Positions 10,676-22,963 of a stretch of 64,000 nt of DNA are shown piece after piece. The position numbers were made by a program, and so were the translations under genes. Below the pieces are notes generated by a model. The model did no database searches. It was not told the DNA's origin and saw only the letters and a list, made by a program, of their open reading frames with translations. Source of the DNA: Symsagittifera roscoffensis (taxonomy: Eukaryota; Xenacoelomorpha; Acoela; Convolutidae); contig NC_087066.1 in assembly GCF_963678635.1 (NCBI RefSeq), positions 31,687,301 to 31,751,300 on the forward strand, given 5' to 3'. Position 1 is the first letter of the stretch; each line of letters opens with the position of its first letter.

Positions 10676-10934
10676 GTATCCGAATGCATCGGCCATGCAG
10701 AACTTGCAACATCATTCATCCAACCAAACAATTCCAATGCTAACTGACATAAATACCCAACCAAGTCATAATTCGTTGCCACCACCTCAGATTATGGCAA
10801 TGATGGCTGCAGCTCATGCTTCTGGACATCGGCTCCAGCGTTCATCAAACACGCCGCCAATGATGACCGGATATAACCCAAACCCCGCCTTCAATATGCA
10901 GCAATATCCGCATAATCCGTATTTTCAGCCATAG
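10676..10934 (+). CDS. Last exon and stop codon of the unidentified gene
   Basis: Follows acceptor CATGCTTCAG and supplies the final base of the split codon. It encodes 85 residues and stops at TAG (10932-10934). The product is again low complexity: Asn/Pro/Gln/His/Met-rich, with QIMAMMAAAHASGHRLQRSS in the middle and a C-terminus ending YFQP. The nearest clear AATAAA in the sense direction is at 11220-11225, inside the transposon at 11117-11553, so the element may supply the polyadenylation signal. Function not assigned. Confidence 0.7.
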
Positions 10935-11116
10935 TGAAACTGTTTTGGTTATGAAAACTGCAAGTAAACTGAATTATTTTCGAGGTTTGCATTACCCGGA
11001 AGTCTTGTTTCTGTGAAATAATTTCTCAGCTGCTGATTTATGGATGTGTACTTGGTTTCGATTGTTTAATGAATTTTGTGTTTCAATGACCACGAATTGA
11101 AACTACTCTCTATAAT

Positions 11117-11553
11117 GTGTCGTGTGCTAAGACACGAAAAATCGTATACATTCACACGATTTTGTAGCCATTCATATGATTTCGTGTAAATTTGCACGAT
11201 TTGTGTCGTATGGTTTACACAATAAAGCGTGTGCTTTTCACACAAAACCGGAAATTTTTCGTGTAACTAATACACGAAAAACTGATATTTTTCGTGTGAA
11301 AATTACGCGATTTATCGTGTAAAATGATTCTTTTTTTCGTACGATTACTCATGTAATTTTTACACGATAATTTTCAAGTTTTCGTGTAAAAAGTACTTGA
11401 TTTATCGTAAAAAACAAACGACACAAATCATGCAAATATACACGAAAAATCATGTGAATTGTTGCAAAATTGTGTGTCCTTTTTGCACCGATAAATCGTG
11501 TGAATGTACACGATTTTTCGCGTCGGCACATGATTTTAAATGGTTGAGCACAC
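11117..11553. mobile_element. Non-autonomous transposon with dense CGTGTAAA motifs
   Basis: Flanked by the direct duplication ATAAT (11112-11116 and 11554-11558). The ends are imperfect inverted repeats around GTGTCGTGTGCTAAG and TTGAGCACAC. The interior is packed on both strands with more than fifteen variants of CGTGTAAA / TTACACGA, such as ACACGAAAAATCGT and TTCACACGATTT. Such subterminal motif clusters are usual in elements whose transposase binds a short repeated site. The flank length of 5 bp and the assignment are tentative. Confidence 0.6.
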
Positions 11554-11558
11554 ATAAT

Positions 11559-12376
11559 TTGAAAAGGGAAAAAATATAAGAAGCGTTAAGATGTAGCATT
11601 AAAATCACTGTTAATACAAAACAAAACAGACAAAATTTTCGGTGTTTCGTGAAAGCCCTCGATTGGCAAAACATGGCCGAAGGAAGCCAGTGAGGCGACT
11701 TATAGAGCACGCGAAGCCAAAAAAGAGCCCTCGTAGCACATAAACAAGCACCAACATGATTCTTCGGATTATCTTCAGCTAAAAGAACAGAACAAAACAA
11801 GCTTTGATTTTCCAGCTTCAGATTAACCATGACCGTGATAAAAAATAAATGAATTCCTAAAATTGAAATAATTGAAAAAGCATGCCTGAACGAAGCCAGT
11901 TATATGACTCATCAAGCAACCAGCACGACCGGAGAAAGCCATCACAGCATAAAGACTTTTTAAAATGAACTAGAATAAATCTTATCAATATTAAGAATTC
12001 AATTCGCCGTGTATGTCATAAAAAAACAGACAAGATTCAATGTTTTAAGGCATTTGAGCAGCAAGCCGTCCAATAGAAGCTGGTTAGACGAATCATCGAA
12101 TAAGCAGCCCGCCATGGGTGTCTCTATCGTACAAAATGAGCATAATTTGTTCTGGGGAAAATAAATTATTAAAAAACGAATGCCAAGATAACAATTCTTT
12201 TAGTGACAATTACAGACTAATATGGGCAAAAAAACTGTCAGCATCATAACTCCAGTTTTATGTTTCCTATTCAAATTCGACTGGCAATAACGGACGCAAA
12301 GATAGCGTTTGTTTGTTGACCCTAAGTTGGTTACTGACCAAATTGGCTATAAACTCGTAATTGATTTTTGTTTTAG
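11559..12376. other. Gene-free stretch with three degenerate related units
   Basis: Three anchors, GAAGCCAGTGAGGCGACTTAT (11674 on), GAAGCCAGTTATATGACTCAT (11894 on) and GAAGCTGGTTAGACGAATCAT (12077 on), suggest an old tandem array of roughly 200-bp units. Minus-strand open frames across it are not supported. Confidence 0.4.
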
Positions 12377-12488
12377 TGAACGGTGATTTGCCGAAAAATT
12401 TAGTTTCCTTCGGTGTTTCTTATGGAGCCTCTTTTCACTTCCTTCGATCAAAAACCAGTTTTCCAGATACTTACATGATTTCACAAAG
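12377..12488 (+). CDS. Possible internal exon, unassigned
   Basis: 112 bp between an acceptor (TTTTGTTTTAG) and a donor (AAAG|GTAAAT). Only one of three frames is open, giving 36 codons with a balanced composition (it begins NGDLPKNLVSFGVSYGASFH). It starts and ends with two-base partial codons. No partner exon in matching phase was found: the candidate at 12949 needs the other phase, so at least one further exon would have to lie between. It may be a chance frame. Confidence 0.25.
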
Positions 12489-12948
12489 GTAAATACAACA
12501 TATTTGTACTTAATTTTATACTGCCTAACATTTACTGCCTTGTCTCGATTAATTTAGACGCAACTTGCAAAATTATAGGTAAGTTTATTGCGTAGAACGG
12601 TGTGCAAACTTATACGTTTTGTGTGAAAACATTTATGAGTAGATTAACATTGATAATCAAACAATTCGGAATACTTTACTATTTTGAGTTCAGAACCAAA
12701 TTGCACAAGATAAGATTGTGATAGGCAATCATACTCAGACGCAATAAGCTTACTACCAGCGAAATGGAGTTCATTATTATACTTGAAAATGCTAACTAAT
12801 TTCAGAAAAACAGGTCCATTGATATCGATGCCGTATTGCGCAATGACAACACAACCCTAAACTAAGTTGAATTTTTTTTTTAGCCCTATTGCATAAAAAT
12901 ACATCACAATTCTTCCCGAACAAAAATTTTGCTCCAATTGTTTTTCAG

Positions 12949-13106
12949 GACTGTGTTCCTTTCGGAGCGGCTATTGCAAACCTCATGCCCATGAAAAGTT
13001 CATAAGGTCAAAATCACCTCAGCGCCAATTTGTTCCTGGTTCGATCCCTATCTTAGTAGATTCGAAGAATAAGGGTGAATTGAACCCAACGAGATGGCTG
13101 CAATGA
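12949..13106 (+). CDS. Possible 3' terminal exon with a Cys/His-rich motif
   Basis: Follows the strong acceptor TTGTTTTTCAG. In the frame starting with two split bases it encodes about 51 residues to TGA (13104-13106). It opens with a C-x6-C-x4-H motif (CSFRSGYCKPHAHEKF), which resembles but does not match the canonical end of a CCCH zinc finger (C-x5-C-x3-H). A polar Arg/Ser/Lys/Pro tail ending RWLQ follows. AATAAA lies at 13350-13355. If real, it ends a gene separate from the one ending at 10934. Confidence 0.3.
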
Positions 13107-15549
13107 GCTCCAGGTGTCCTTATAAACGGGAAGAAACTGTATAGAAAGAACAGTATCAATGATGAACCCACAAAAACACGTTTTTTGCGGAACAAAGCCC
13201 AACATCAAAAATGAAGCTTTTCAAAACATCATGAACAAATTTGCGTTCCATTACCAAACAAAACAAGCATCGCTATGTCTTTCAAAATTGCGAAAAATCA
13301 AGGAATGTTTTATTGCCACGACTGAAAACTTGATGATTTTGGTTATATCAATAAATGGGCACCATGAACAAAGGAAGCAGCGCGTTTTAATTTGAGTGCA
13401 AAATTGGGCGTTTGAGACCTATTGAGCTGGGACAGATGAGTTTCAATCTTGCATGTGAAGCGATTAATTGAAGGAGCTTTTGCACAATTTAGTCCTCAAG
13501 CCTTTGCCCTGTTTTTTTTTGAAGCAACAACGAAAGAGTAATGATGATGAGTATATTAAAGTCATAAAAAATAAAGTGAGTGATAGGTTTAAATAAGTAA
13601 GGTTTGAAAAGTTTGACTTCTAATCTCGCTGGAAAACGTTTCTAAGTCTTCAAAATGGCACTAAATATCATTTTAGATTCAACTTTCAAATATCAATTTG
13701 ATAGAAACCCATGACTACGAATCAAGTAGTTTTTTTGCAACATTAAATTTTGCGGCACACGGTTATTTTTTATCGTGTGAAAGCATTCGATATACTGAAA
13801 AGTTATGTGTTTTACACAATTTTTGCATCACGCGATAACTTGTCGGATAAGTTTACCCAATCATTTTTTACAGTGTACGGCTTTCATTGCGTTCTAACTC
13901 CATTTTGGCTGAAAATTGATAAGATAAGTGTAATCTGGTAAATAAAATGCTTCAAATGAACACACGCAACAATGACTGACACAAATGTTTTAGATGATTT
14001 TACTCTTGTTTGCTATGGGATAGATTCTAGTATACTCTTATCTGAAATAATCTTGATATAAAACATGATAAATTACCTTTGTTTTTTGTTGCTATCTATT
14101 TTTCATCAAAATCTTTTCAAATGCTAATGAACATTGTCGAGACACTTATAGAGCTCTTTTCCTTTACAGGTCTTGGTTTAAACATCTTTTTTCTTGTTTT
14201 AGTAAGCCTCAAAAATTGTTCATAATCATTTCCTAGTCGACACTCAAATTTTTTCATGCCCAAATTTATTTTTTTTTGCGGTTTGACTTTTGATTTTTTT
14301 TAAAATTAAGTCAATTTCCTTTGTTTACATGAAGACAAAATCCAATATCAAATGGGAAAATTGTAAAGGTAACGAAAAACGTGATTGTCTTCTAGATTTG
14401 AAAATGGATTTTAACTTTCAAACTTTCCAGCGGACGAAAAAATTAGCCATTGATCAAATTTTCTCAAATTGGGTTAAGTTTAACAAAAAAGTGTCAATCA
14501 AGTTGTTATGGAAATTCAAGGAGCTTTAAGCCCATTTTTTGAAATTCGAAAATTCAGTTTCTCCAAAAACAGGTCAGTATTTATGTTCTGAGTCCTTGCA
14601 TTTAACTGTAAACAGATGAGAAATTACAGAAATTAAAAATACATATAAATATCTCAAGAAATGTTTTTTTTTTCATTTCTTATTATTTGCAAGTGTAGTG
14701 ATATAGAGTCCGTTCACATTTGTCTCAACGTATAAGCGCGCTTGAGTTGAGCACTTCTAACTAATCCAAGTTCCAAAGCGCTCAAATAATTTTTGCAAAT
14801 TGAACTTCGTTTCCTACACAAGGTATGGCTCTTAATCCAAGGAGTAGGTGACTCGATTTCAGTATTTAAGGAAGTTTTTTTTACCAACGCTGATTTTCTA
14901 TCGAAGCGTGTTTTGAAAATTATTGATTTCTATTATACACTGTTGCGAAATGCAGCTTCATCGAAAATTCAGAGCATTAATTCGCGTTTTTTATGGAGGT
15001 GTATGGGTACTCGGCGATTTTTTCCGTTTGAAATTTCCAAACAAATTACAATCGTCACGAAAGAAAGAAATAATTGTTTTGGTTTTTTGCTGTTGTTTCA
15101 TGATCGATCATATATTTTTTCTAACCCTGAGAAAAAGCAGTTCGAGTATTTTGAAGTACTTTTGCATAAGTTATTGATTTTTGAGCTCATTAATGTTAGA
15201 TTTTTCGATTTTCGATAAAACATTTTTTAAATTGGATAAATATGATAAGAACTCTGTGGTTTTGTTTTAATCTCAACATACTTTGACTGGCCGATGCGAA
15301 CGAAGGGATTTGAAAAAAAAGTTGAGTCAGTTCAGAAAGATCTGAGTCTCGAAGTATATTTACACAAGCAAAGATTGTGTTATAGTATGAACTCTCTTTT
15401 TTTTCCAACCTAAGTCGCAAGTTTTGTTGCGACGCAAATGTTGTTGCGACAAAAAGTGTTCATTTTGAAAGTGTTCATTTTGATCAATAACCAACTATCA
15501 AGTGCAGCCAATGCTAATGATATTAATGCAGACTATTGTATTACAAATA
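13107..15549. other. Gene-free AT-rich stretch
   Basis: No supported exon. About 14340-14610 is a diverged copy of the dispersed repeat at 6740-7045. The long plus-strand frames here (for example about 14.8-15.2 kb) are Phe/Ile/Leu/Lys-rich translations of AT-rich DNA with no splice context. Confidence 0.45.
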
Positions 15550-16589
15550 GCACTTTAGCTTTAAGGTATTATGAATCTGTAGCGTAGAAGTAGGGAAGAA
15601 TACCGCGGGGAAGAAGTAGGAAAGGAGGAATCATGGATATGTAGCGTGGAAGTAGGGAAGGAGACCGAGAAAATAAGAGTGCTCGAACTCGGGCAGGGTC
15701 GGAATTTTTTAATGATCTTTTTCGTATACTAGTTAAATGCGCCCGCTCTATAAATTGAAGCATGTTAGTTGGGATTTTTTTCAAGATGATTTGTACTGCT
15801 AATGCGTCATAATTGGCGTGCGTCACTTAAAAAATTTTGTAGACTCAAAGATTTACTCATTCAATTTTTCCCAGTAGCTTTATCAGTCCTATTTTTGCTT
15901 GTGTATGCAAAGTGTAACTTCGCCTCTGTGTCCAAAATTGCCTTTTTTCCCGCATTTATGTTTGTCGTAAATGCATTCTGCTGATAATGGATTCTTTTAA
16001 CTGCTTCTCAGGAGCTAGTAAAAAGACTTTGACGCTTTTTTAAATAAATTGTTCTTTTTCATGCTCTTGGGGTCACGTTAAGAAATTTTGTGAAAAGAAC
16101 ATTGGCGGAGGGTGTTTTTTTGCCCAATTTTATGTAAATCAGATTTTTGGACTATTTTACGCAGAGAATTAGGTGAATTGAGGGAGAAAATGATTTATCT
16201 ATCCATATAACCTACACGTTTTGCTATGTTTTAGCTAATTTCACTTCAGGCTCGCATGTTGATACCTAATTGAACACCCAAATAAAATATGTTTTTTTAA
16301 ACCGATGATCGGAAAGTTCTGATCTTTTCTTTTGGCCCTCACTGGAACCGTCTGTTTTTGTTTTTAATTTAAAAAAGTTATTTCTGTAATGTATCATAAG
16401 AAATAGAAGTATTGTGGGGACTGAGAGTATGAAAAAACAATTGATTTTTGTTTGAAAAAATAGAACTCTTCCTTATATAATTTTAAAAACAATTTTTGCG
16501 AAAGATTACTAATACAAAATTAATAGACCGTCGGAGAGTAATTTTTGACTTTAAGTTCATCCTCTTAAGAAGCACCGTAAATTTTTTTA
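15550..16589 (+). repeat. 1.04-kb tandem duplication, unit 1
   Basis: Matches 16590-17617 almost throughout, with base changes and indels. It starts CACTTTAGCTTTAAGGTATT and ends at GCACCGTAAATTTTTT. It includes a local duplication of the TAGAAGTAGGGAAG phrase and a tRNA T-arm-like GTGCTCGAACTCGGGCAG at 15688-15706. Confidence 0.85.
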
Positions 16590-17617
16590 GCATTTTAGCT
16601 TCAAAGTATCATGAATCTCTTGCTTAGAAGTAGGGAAGGAGACCGGCAGCAAAATAAAGAGGGTTCGAACCTGGGCAAGTTCGGAACTTTTTTTAATGAT
16701 CTTTTTCGCATACTAGTTAAAAAGCGCCTGCTCTATAAATTGAGGCATGTTAGTTGGATTTTTTTTTCAAAATGACTGGTGCTGCTAATACATCATATTT
16801 GGGTACGTCACTTAGCACTTATGTAGACTCATAATTGCCGTGCGTCACCTAAACAATTTGGTAGACTCAAAGTTTTACTCATTCAGTTTTTCCCAGAAGT
16901 GTTATCGGTCATATTTTTGCTTGTGTATGCGAAATGCAACTTCGCTTCTGTGTCCAAAAATTTTCTTCCCACATTCATGTTCATCGCTAATGATGTCTGC
17001 TGATAATGGGTTCTGTTAACTGCTTCTCAGAAGCCAGTAAAAATTCTTTGACGCTTTTTTAAAGAATTTGTTCTTCTTCATGCTCTTGCGGCCAGGTTAA
17101 AAAATTTTCTGAAGAGACATTAGCGGAGGTTGGTTTTTGCCTAATTTCATCTACATCAAAATTTTAGACTAATTTACGCAGAGAATTGGGTGAATTGAGG
17201 GAGAGGATGAATTATCTATCTATATAACCTACACGTTTTACTATATTTTAGCTAAATTCACTTCAAGCTTGCATGTTGATACCTAATTAAACACCCAAAC
17301 AAAATAGCTTTTTTAAAAACCTAGACTTGTACCTACGATCTGAAAATTCGGAGCTGGTTTTTGGCTCTCACTCGAACCGGCTGTTTTTGTTTTTAATTTA
17401 AAAATTGTTTCTGGTAATGGTATCATAAAAAATAGAAGTATTGTTGCGACTGAGAGTATGAAAAAAGAACTGATGTTTGCTTAAAACACACTAACTCTGC
17501 CTTATATGATTTCAAAAACAATTTTCGCAAATGATTACATATATAAAAAAATAGACCGTCGGAGAGTAATTTTCCATTTAAATGTTCATCCACTTAAGAA
17601 GCACCGTAAAATTTTTT
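16590..17617 (+). repeat. 1.03-kb tandem duplication, unit 2
   Basis: Second unit, directly abutting the first. Here the T-arm-like sequence is closer to consensus (GGGTTCGAACCTGGGCAAG at 16661-16679), suggesting the unit carries a tRNA-derived SINE. The remainder shows no coding potential in either unit. Confidence 0.85.
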
Positions 17618-19862
17618 ATGAAGGATAAGAAAGTAGTGTTTTTCACTAACTCAGGTTGTTTTTTCTTGAGATAAACTTGTTTTTTTCATGATCAAATTTG
17701 TTGCTCATTAGGTTTCCATTTTTGTTTTAAATGGATAAATTAAAGTTCAATTATTTATTTAATTTCACTGTATTTATTTTCCTATTATTCACTTTCAAAA
17801 ACTTTTTGAATTTTTGAGCAAAGTACATTTTTACAACTGTAGTTCAAACGAAAATGTAGTCTAGTATTCTTAAGATCAAGTTTTTCACTCGAGCAGCAAA
17901 GATGCTTAATAACTGTGGTTTCTTAAGTCGGTTGCATTTATAAGATGACTCTTATAAAAAACTTTAAACTCTTAATGCTTCAAGGTATTATTTTTTCATT
18001 AAACCAAAGATGTTTAAATTGAGTCTTAAACTAATTTTCAAAACTTCTTTTTGCTTAAATAGTCATTTTGTCGGGTTTAAGGTTTTTGTTAAAAATTTTT
18101 TAAATATTCGTGATGGAATATTGTTTATTTTTAAAACAAAGCATTAGCTTTAGCATGCGTTATCTTTTGCTTCCTGTTTTTTGAAAGTTTTTGCAAAGCT
18201 TAATCTGTTTAATTTTCGATAAGCATGTGTATCAAATTAACCGATATTGTTTTGAAATAGAAAAAAAAACTGAAATCTTTAGGATTTATGAAAATTTTTT
18301 ATTTTGACGTAGAGTATATCATTGGCTATTCGATATGGGTTTTGAAATTTTTTGATTATAGGCAGCTAAAAACCATAAATTCCTGCTGAAAAGACACAAA
18401 CTTGGGACAAAGTGAGATAATTATATAAAAGCTTTGAAGCTGAAATAAATTTCATTTAGAAACAAACGTGAATGAATCAAAACTTTTTCTTGCGTTCACT
18501 TAATGAATGGATATGATAAAATTTTTTCTGTTCATTTCTACAAAATCAGTTACTACAAATAATCATTGGGCTAGTTTGATTAATATATCATGTTAAGCTC
18601 TTTTTTAGTCCTGATTCAAAAGATATAAGAAAATTTCCAAAATTTTTCTGAGTTTCGAGAAAAACCGGTTTGAAATTTTTGATGTTTCGCTTATTGTCGA
18701 GCTAGAAAAGCGGGCGAGCAGGCTTATTTTAGTAAATAAGGCATCAGTTCAATTGTTTTTAGCGCCATCTTTGGATTAAAAAACTTCAAAAGTTCAAAAA
18801 CATTTCTGCCAAGTTTTTTCTTTCTAAATTTTTATATTAGTCACGTTTTGAAGAAAGCTGATTTCCATTATGCCTATTTAACTATGAAAATCAAAAGTTC
18901 GTAAAAAACTTGTCTTTCGTTCAGGTTTTTACACCAGGCACGAAATTTTGAAACTGATTAAGAAATATATTTTCTGTAGTGTTTTAAGAAAATGGTCGGA
19001 GAATTCTGTGCTATTTGCACAGCAACCGGCTGTTCTTGTTTCATTCGGATAAGTTTCATTTTAAACTGTCAACTTTTTTCCTATGATAAAAATAGAAGCA
19101 ACTGGTTTCAACTTTCACTTTTTCTGTACTACTTGATAAATTGCTCTATTTACAATAACACTTTCCGTATACCAAACAATTGAATCAGGAAAATTCTTTT
19201 AGGAGCTGAGATTTTGTACAGTTCACTAAGAAAATTTGCAGCAGTTGATGAAAACGATTGGCATTTTCATGTTGGTATAAAAGCTGTACATTTTTTCAAT
19301 AGTAAAACGAAATATGTGAATTTTTTTTATCGAAATGTATATTTTTGGACTGAAAAAAGTTGAAAGGCAATGGCAGAATATGATTAGGAAAGAATCTTGC
19401 AGAAATCTTGATTTTTCTTTTTTTATCGAGGGAGCTTAAATTAATTATGCAATTCAAATGTTTTTTGGCTAAAATACAGTAGCTAATTTTTATATATTGA
19501 TTTACAACTGATTAAATTACAATTTACATGGAATTTAAAACTCAAAAGCTGTAACACGTTTAGAGGCAGAGCAAAAATTTTACATATCTAGTTTTCCAAA
19601 TCTACGCGCTGCTAATTATTCAATTTTCAAAATTGATTTAAGAACTTTTTTGTAGAGTATTTAGATTTGAAATTGTAGTTGGCATGAATATTGCCAAGTA
19701 TTTGGCAATATCGATGACCTTGATCATCTTAATCAGAAAAAAATTGTGCTGTTTAAAAGATTATTTTAAACCTCTTACGTAAAAAAAAATCAGTGCAAAT
19801 CTGTGTCTGTCGTCAAAATGAGAAATATGCAGTATTACGTAATTAGTAGCAAAAAGTTAGGA
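17618..19862. other. Gene-free AT-rich stretch
   Basis: No exon, RNA gene or clear repeat boundary was recognised. The sequence is rich in T and A homopolymers. Open frames are short and have no splice context. Confidence 0.4.
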
Positions 19863-20520
19863 CAAAATTGATTGAAAAGTGCAATTGACCTATTTTGAAC
19901 GAACACTAATTTTTCAGTCCGAGTTTGTGTCTCACCGTTGCCTGAAAACAAAGTTGAATGCAAACAAAACAATACAAATTTTACAATTGCTTTTTTTAAT
20001 GATTTTTGTCTGTCCAAACTTTTTGCAACTTTCTTTAGAGAGGTACAAAAACATCAGACAGTCAGAAATAATTAAAAAGAGCAAATAATCTATTTCGAGA
20101 AAGAAACTTTTGCATGCATCAGCTGTTTTTCAGAAAAAAATTATGACTCAAGGGCATAACAGTTCAAATTTGCATGCAAAAATTGGCCAAAACTGGCATA
20201 TTGCTTTTTTAAAATGTTTCTGTCTGTTTCAATTTTCTACTACTAATTACAGAGAATTGGAAAATGTTCGGACAGAAAAAAATTTTTAAATAGCAATCTG
20301 CCATTTTTGAGCAAGTTTTGTATGCAAGTTTGGTTTTTTTAGGTGACATTGAGACAAGATTGTTGATAAGTCATTAGTACTTCTTCATTAGAACTCGGCT
20401 TGAGTTGCAAAAATTGTGAACCGAGCAATCGAACTTAATCCGGGAAAATTGCAGGTATATTTCAATTGTTTGGATGGAACTTTTCAAATCTGAAGGATGC
20501 GTGAAAACTCATAGTTACAT
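19863..20520 (+). repeat. Segmental duplication block Y, copy 1
   Basis: Nearly identical to 21977-22701, from AAAATTGATTGAAAAGTGCA to ACTCATAGTTACATGGA. It contains the phrase TTTTTGTCTGTCCAAACTTT and its near-complement, the same motif that forms the ends of the foldback at 33.5-34.8 kb. Copy 2 carries about 70 extra bases near 22470-22560. Confidence 0.85.
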
Positions 20521-20928
20521 GGAAATTTGTTTAAAATTGATGGATTACTTTTTTATTTAATTTTTTTTATAATTTACAAATAATTTATTATGATAGTGGT
20601 CAAAAGTTTGCACAGGCAGAATTCAACTAAATGGCAAATCTGCCAATACCGCCAAATTTTAAGGCAACATCAGGCAAAAGTCTTACAAACTAGTTTTGGC
20701 TTTTATTTGGAAAAATTTTGCTTTGACCACATTTCAGGACATTTTCAGTCCCATATAACATTTTGCTAGGTAATCTAAAAATTTATTGGGCAATCACACG
20801 AAAATTCAAAATTTTTCTTAAACTTAATTAACCCAAATATATAGCTAATGCCAAGTATTTGGCAGTGTTTTGTTCAGTAAGGGGAACTTTCACTTAACTA
20901 AAGCTGCTTGTGTGTTTTGAAAACAATT

Positions 20929-21573
20929 GTTGACACTTTTGGCATGAGAAAATGGTGTGAAAACAAAATTAAAAAACAAGCATTTTTTTATTGAATAATT
21001 TGCTTAAAGCGAACACTATTGCTAAAAAAAATTGCCATAAAAGTATTTATTAGAAGCTACGCATTTGCTTGATTTGTCGGCGTTTCAATCTTTTTAGGCC
21101 TTTCTCATTATAGCTCATCTCTTCAGAGAATCATAGCCCCCTGGTAAATTGATTGGATAGAACAAATAAACATGCTTGGTGAAGTAGCAGTTGCATATTT
21201 ATTTGTCTATTACTAGTAACTCTATGCAGAGCTTAGCCCAGTTTTTAGAAAATATGTATGCACTTGTATGAAGGAATTTTTGAAGGAAAGCACATTGATT
21301 GTTTTGAAATGAATTGACAATTGTTAAACTTGGAAGAAGACTATATTTACTTGCTACTAGGCTGGAGGAGGGGCTGTAATGCAAAAGACTCGACTTTTTT
21401 TGCTCGGAACATTTGCTGAGCTAGAGTCAACGAGTGTTTGATTTTTTAGACTTGAAGTATTTAACAATATGGACTTAAAGCTTATCTAAAAGATCGAACT
21501 CATTTTATATGTAGTGTGGCAAATAGCATGTGTCTCTTAGTATGCGGTATGGGCATCAATTAGGTTTCACTCA
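20929..21573 (+). repeat. Segmental duplication block X, copy 1
   Basis: Complete 645-bp block beginning GTTGACACTTTTGGCATGAG and ending CATCAATTAGGTTTCACTCA. Near-identical copies are at 21585-22950 (interrupted) and 22964-23612, and an older diverged copy lies within 27.5-28.17 kb. Confidence 0.9.
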
Positions 21574-21584
21574 GTTGTTCACTA

Positions 21585-21934
21585 AATTGTTGACACTTTT
21601 GGCATGAGAAAATGGTGTGAAAACAAAATTAAAAAACAAGCATTTTTTTATTGAATAATTTGCTTAAAGCGAACACTATTGCTAAAAAAATTGCCATAAA
21701 AGTATTTATTAGAAGCTACGCATTTGCTTGATTTGTCGGCGTTTCAATCTTTTTAGGCCTTTCTCATTATAGCTCATCTCTTCAGAGAATCATAGCCCCC
21801 TGGTAAATTGATTGGATAGAACAAATAAACATGCTTGGTGAAGTAGCAGTTGCATATTTATTTGTCTATTACTAGTAACTCTATGCAGAGCTTAGCCCAG
21901 TTTTTAGAAAATATGTATGCACTTGTATGAAGGA
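21585..21934 (+). repeat. Block X, copy 2, 5' part
   Basis: Matches X1 up to CTTGTATGAAGGA, then breaks. The 3' part resumes at 22736-22950. In between lie block Y copy 2 and a short junction, replacing about 100 bp of X. Confidence 0.85.
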
Positions 21935-21976
21935 CAATTGAAAAGTGATATTTGTGAACTCTTTTTGTGCGTCGAA

Positions 21977-22701
21977 AAAATTGATTGAAAAGTGCAATTG
22001 ACCTATTTTGAACGAACACTAATTTTTCAGTCCGAGTTTGTGTCTCATCGTTGCCTGAAAACAAAGTTGAATGCAAACAAAACATTACAAATTTTACAAT
22101 TGCTATTTTTAATGATTTTTGTCTGTCCAAACTTTTTGCAACTTTCTTTAGAGAGGTACAAAAACATCAGACAGTCAGAAATATTTAAAAAGAGCAAATA
22201 ATCTATTTCGAGAAAGAAACTTTTGCATGCATCAGCTGTTTTTCAGAAAAAAAATTATGACTCAAGGGCATTACAGTTCAAATTTGCATGCGAAAATTGG
22301 CCAAAACTGGCATATTACTTTTTAAAAATGTTTCTGTCTGTTTCAATTTTCTACTACTAATTAAAGAGAAAATGTTCGGACAGAAAAATTTTTTTAAATA
22401 GCAATCTGCCATTTTTGAGCAAATTTTGTATGCAAATTTAGTTTTTTTAGGTGACATTGAGACAAGATTGTTGTCTCAAATTTTGTTTTTTACAAATAGA
22501 AGTTTTCTGAAATAAGTCATTATTACTTCTTAATTATTTTTGTCTATTACAACTTTTTGCGGTTCTCAAGAACTCGGCTTGAGTTGCAAAAATTGTGAAC
22601 CGAGCAATCGAACTTAATCCGGGAAAATTGCAGGTATATTTCAATTGTTTGGATGGAACTTTTCAAATCTGAAGGATGCGTGAAAACTCATAGTTACATG
22701 G
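21977..22701 (+). repeat. Segmental duplication block Y, copy 2 (inside X copy 2)
   Basis: Second copy of 19863-20520, sitting within the interrupted X copy. Its left junction (21943-21975) is GAAAAGTGATATTTGTGAAC, then CTCTTTTTGTGCGTC. That sequence recurs at 24545-24580, so this junction was itself copied elsewhere in the cluster. Confidence 0.85.
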
Positions 22702-22735
22702 ACTACATAGGCTGGAGGACTACATACTTGCTACT

Positions 22736-22950
22736 AGGCTGGAGGAGGGGCTGTAATGCAAAAGACTCGACTTTTTTTGCTCGGAACATTTGCTGAGCTA
22801 GAGTCAACGAGTGTTTGATTTTTTAGACTTGAAGTATTTAACAATATGGACTTAAAGCTTATCTAAAAGATCGAACTCATTTTATATGTAGTGTGGCAAA
22901 TAGCATGTGTCTCTTAGTATGCGGTATGGGCATCAATTAGGTTTCACTCA
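22736..22950 (+). repeat. Block X, copy 2, 3' part
   Basis: Resumes X from TAGGCTGGAGGAGGGGCTGT to the common end in CACTCAGG. It is preceded by a small duplicated 'actacat-aggctggagg' at the junction. Confidence 0.85.
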
Positions 22951-22963
22951 GGTGTTCACTAAA

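Noticed and set aside
5288-10934. Naming the four-exon gene as EIF4ENIF1 (4E-T)
   Set aside because: Only the low-complexity P/Q/H tail suggests it; no eIF4E-binding motif or other diagnostic segment is visible in these exons.
11117-11553. CRISPR-like array, because of many short palindromic repeats
   Set aside because: Repeats are irregularly spaced, in both orientations and bounded by inverted ends, in animal DNA; it is a transposon.
14793-15218. 141-residue plus-strand frame
   Set aside because: AT-rich Phe/Ile/Leu-heavy translation, no ATG context, no splice partners, no motif.
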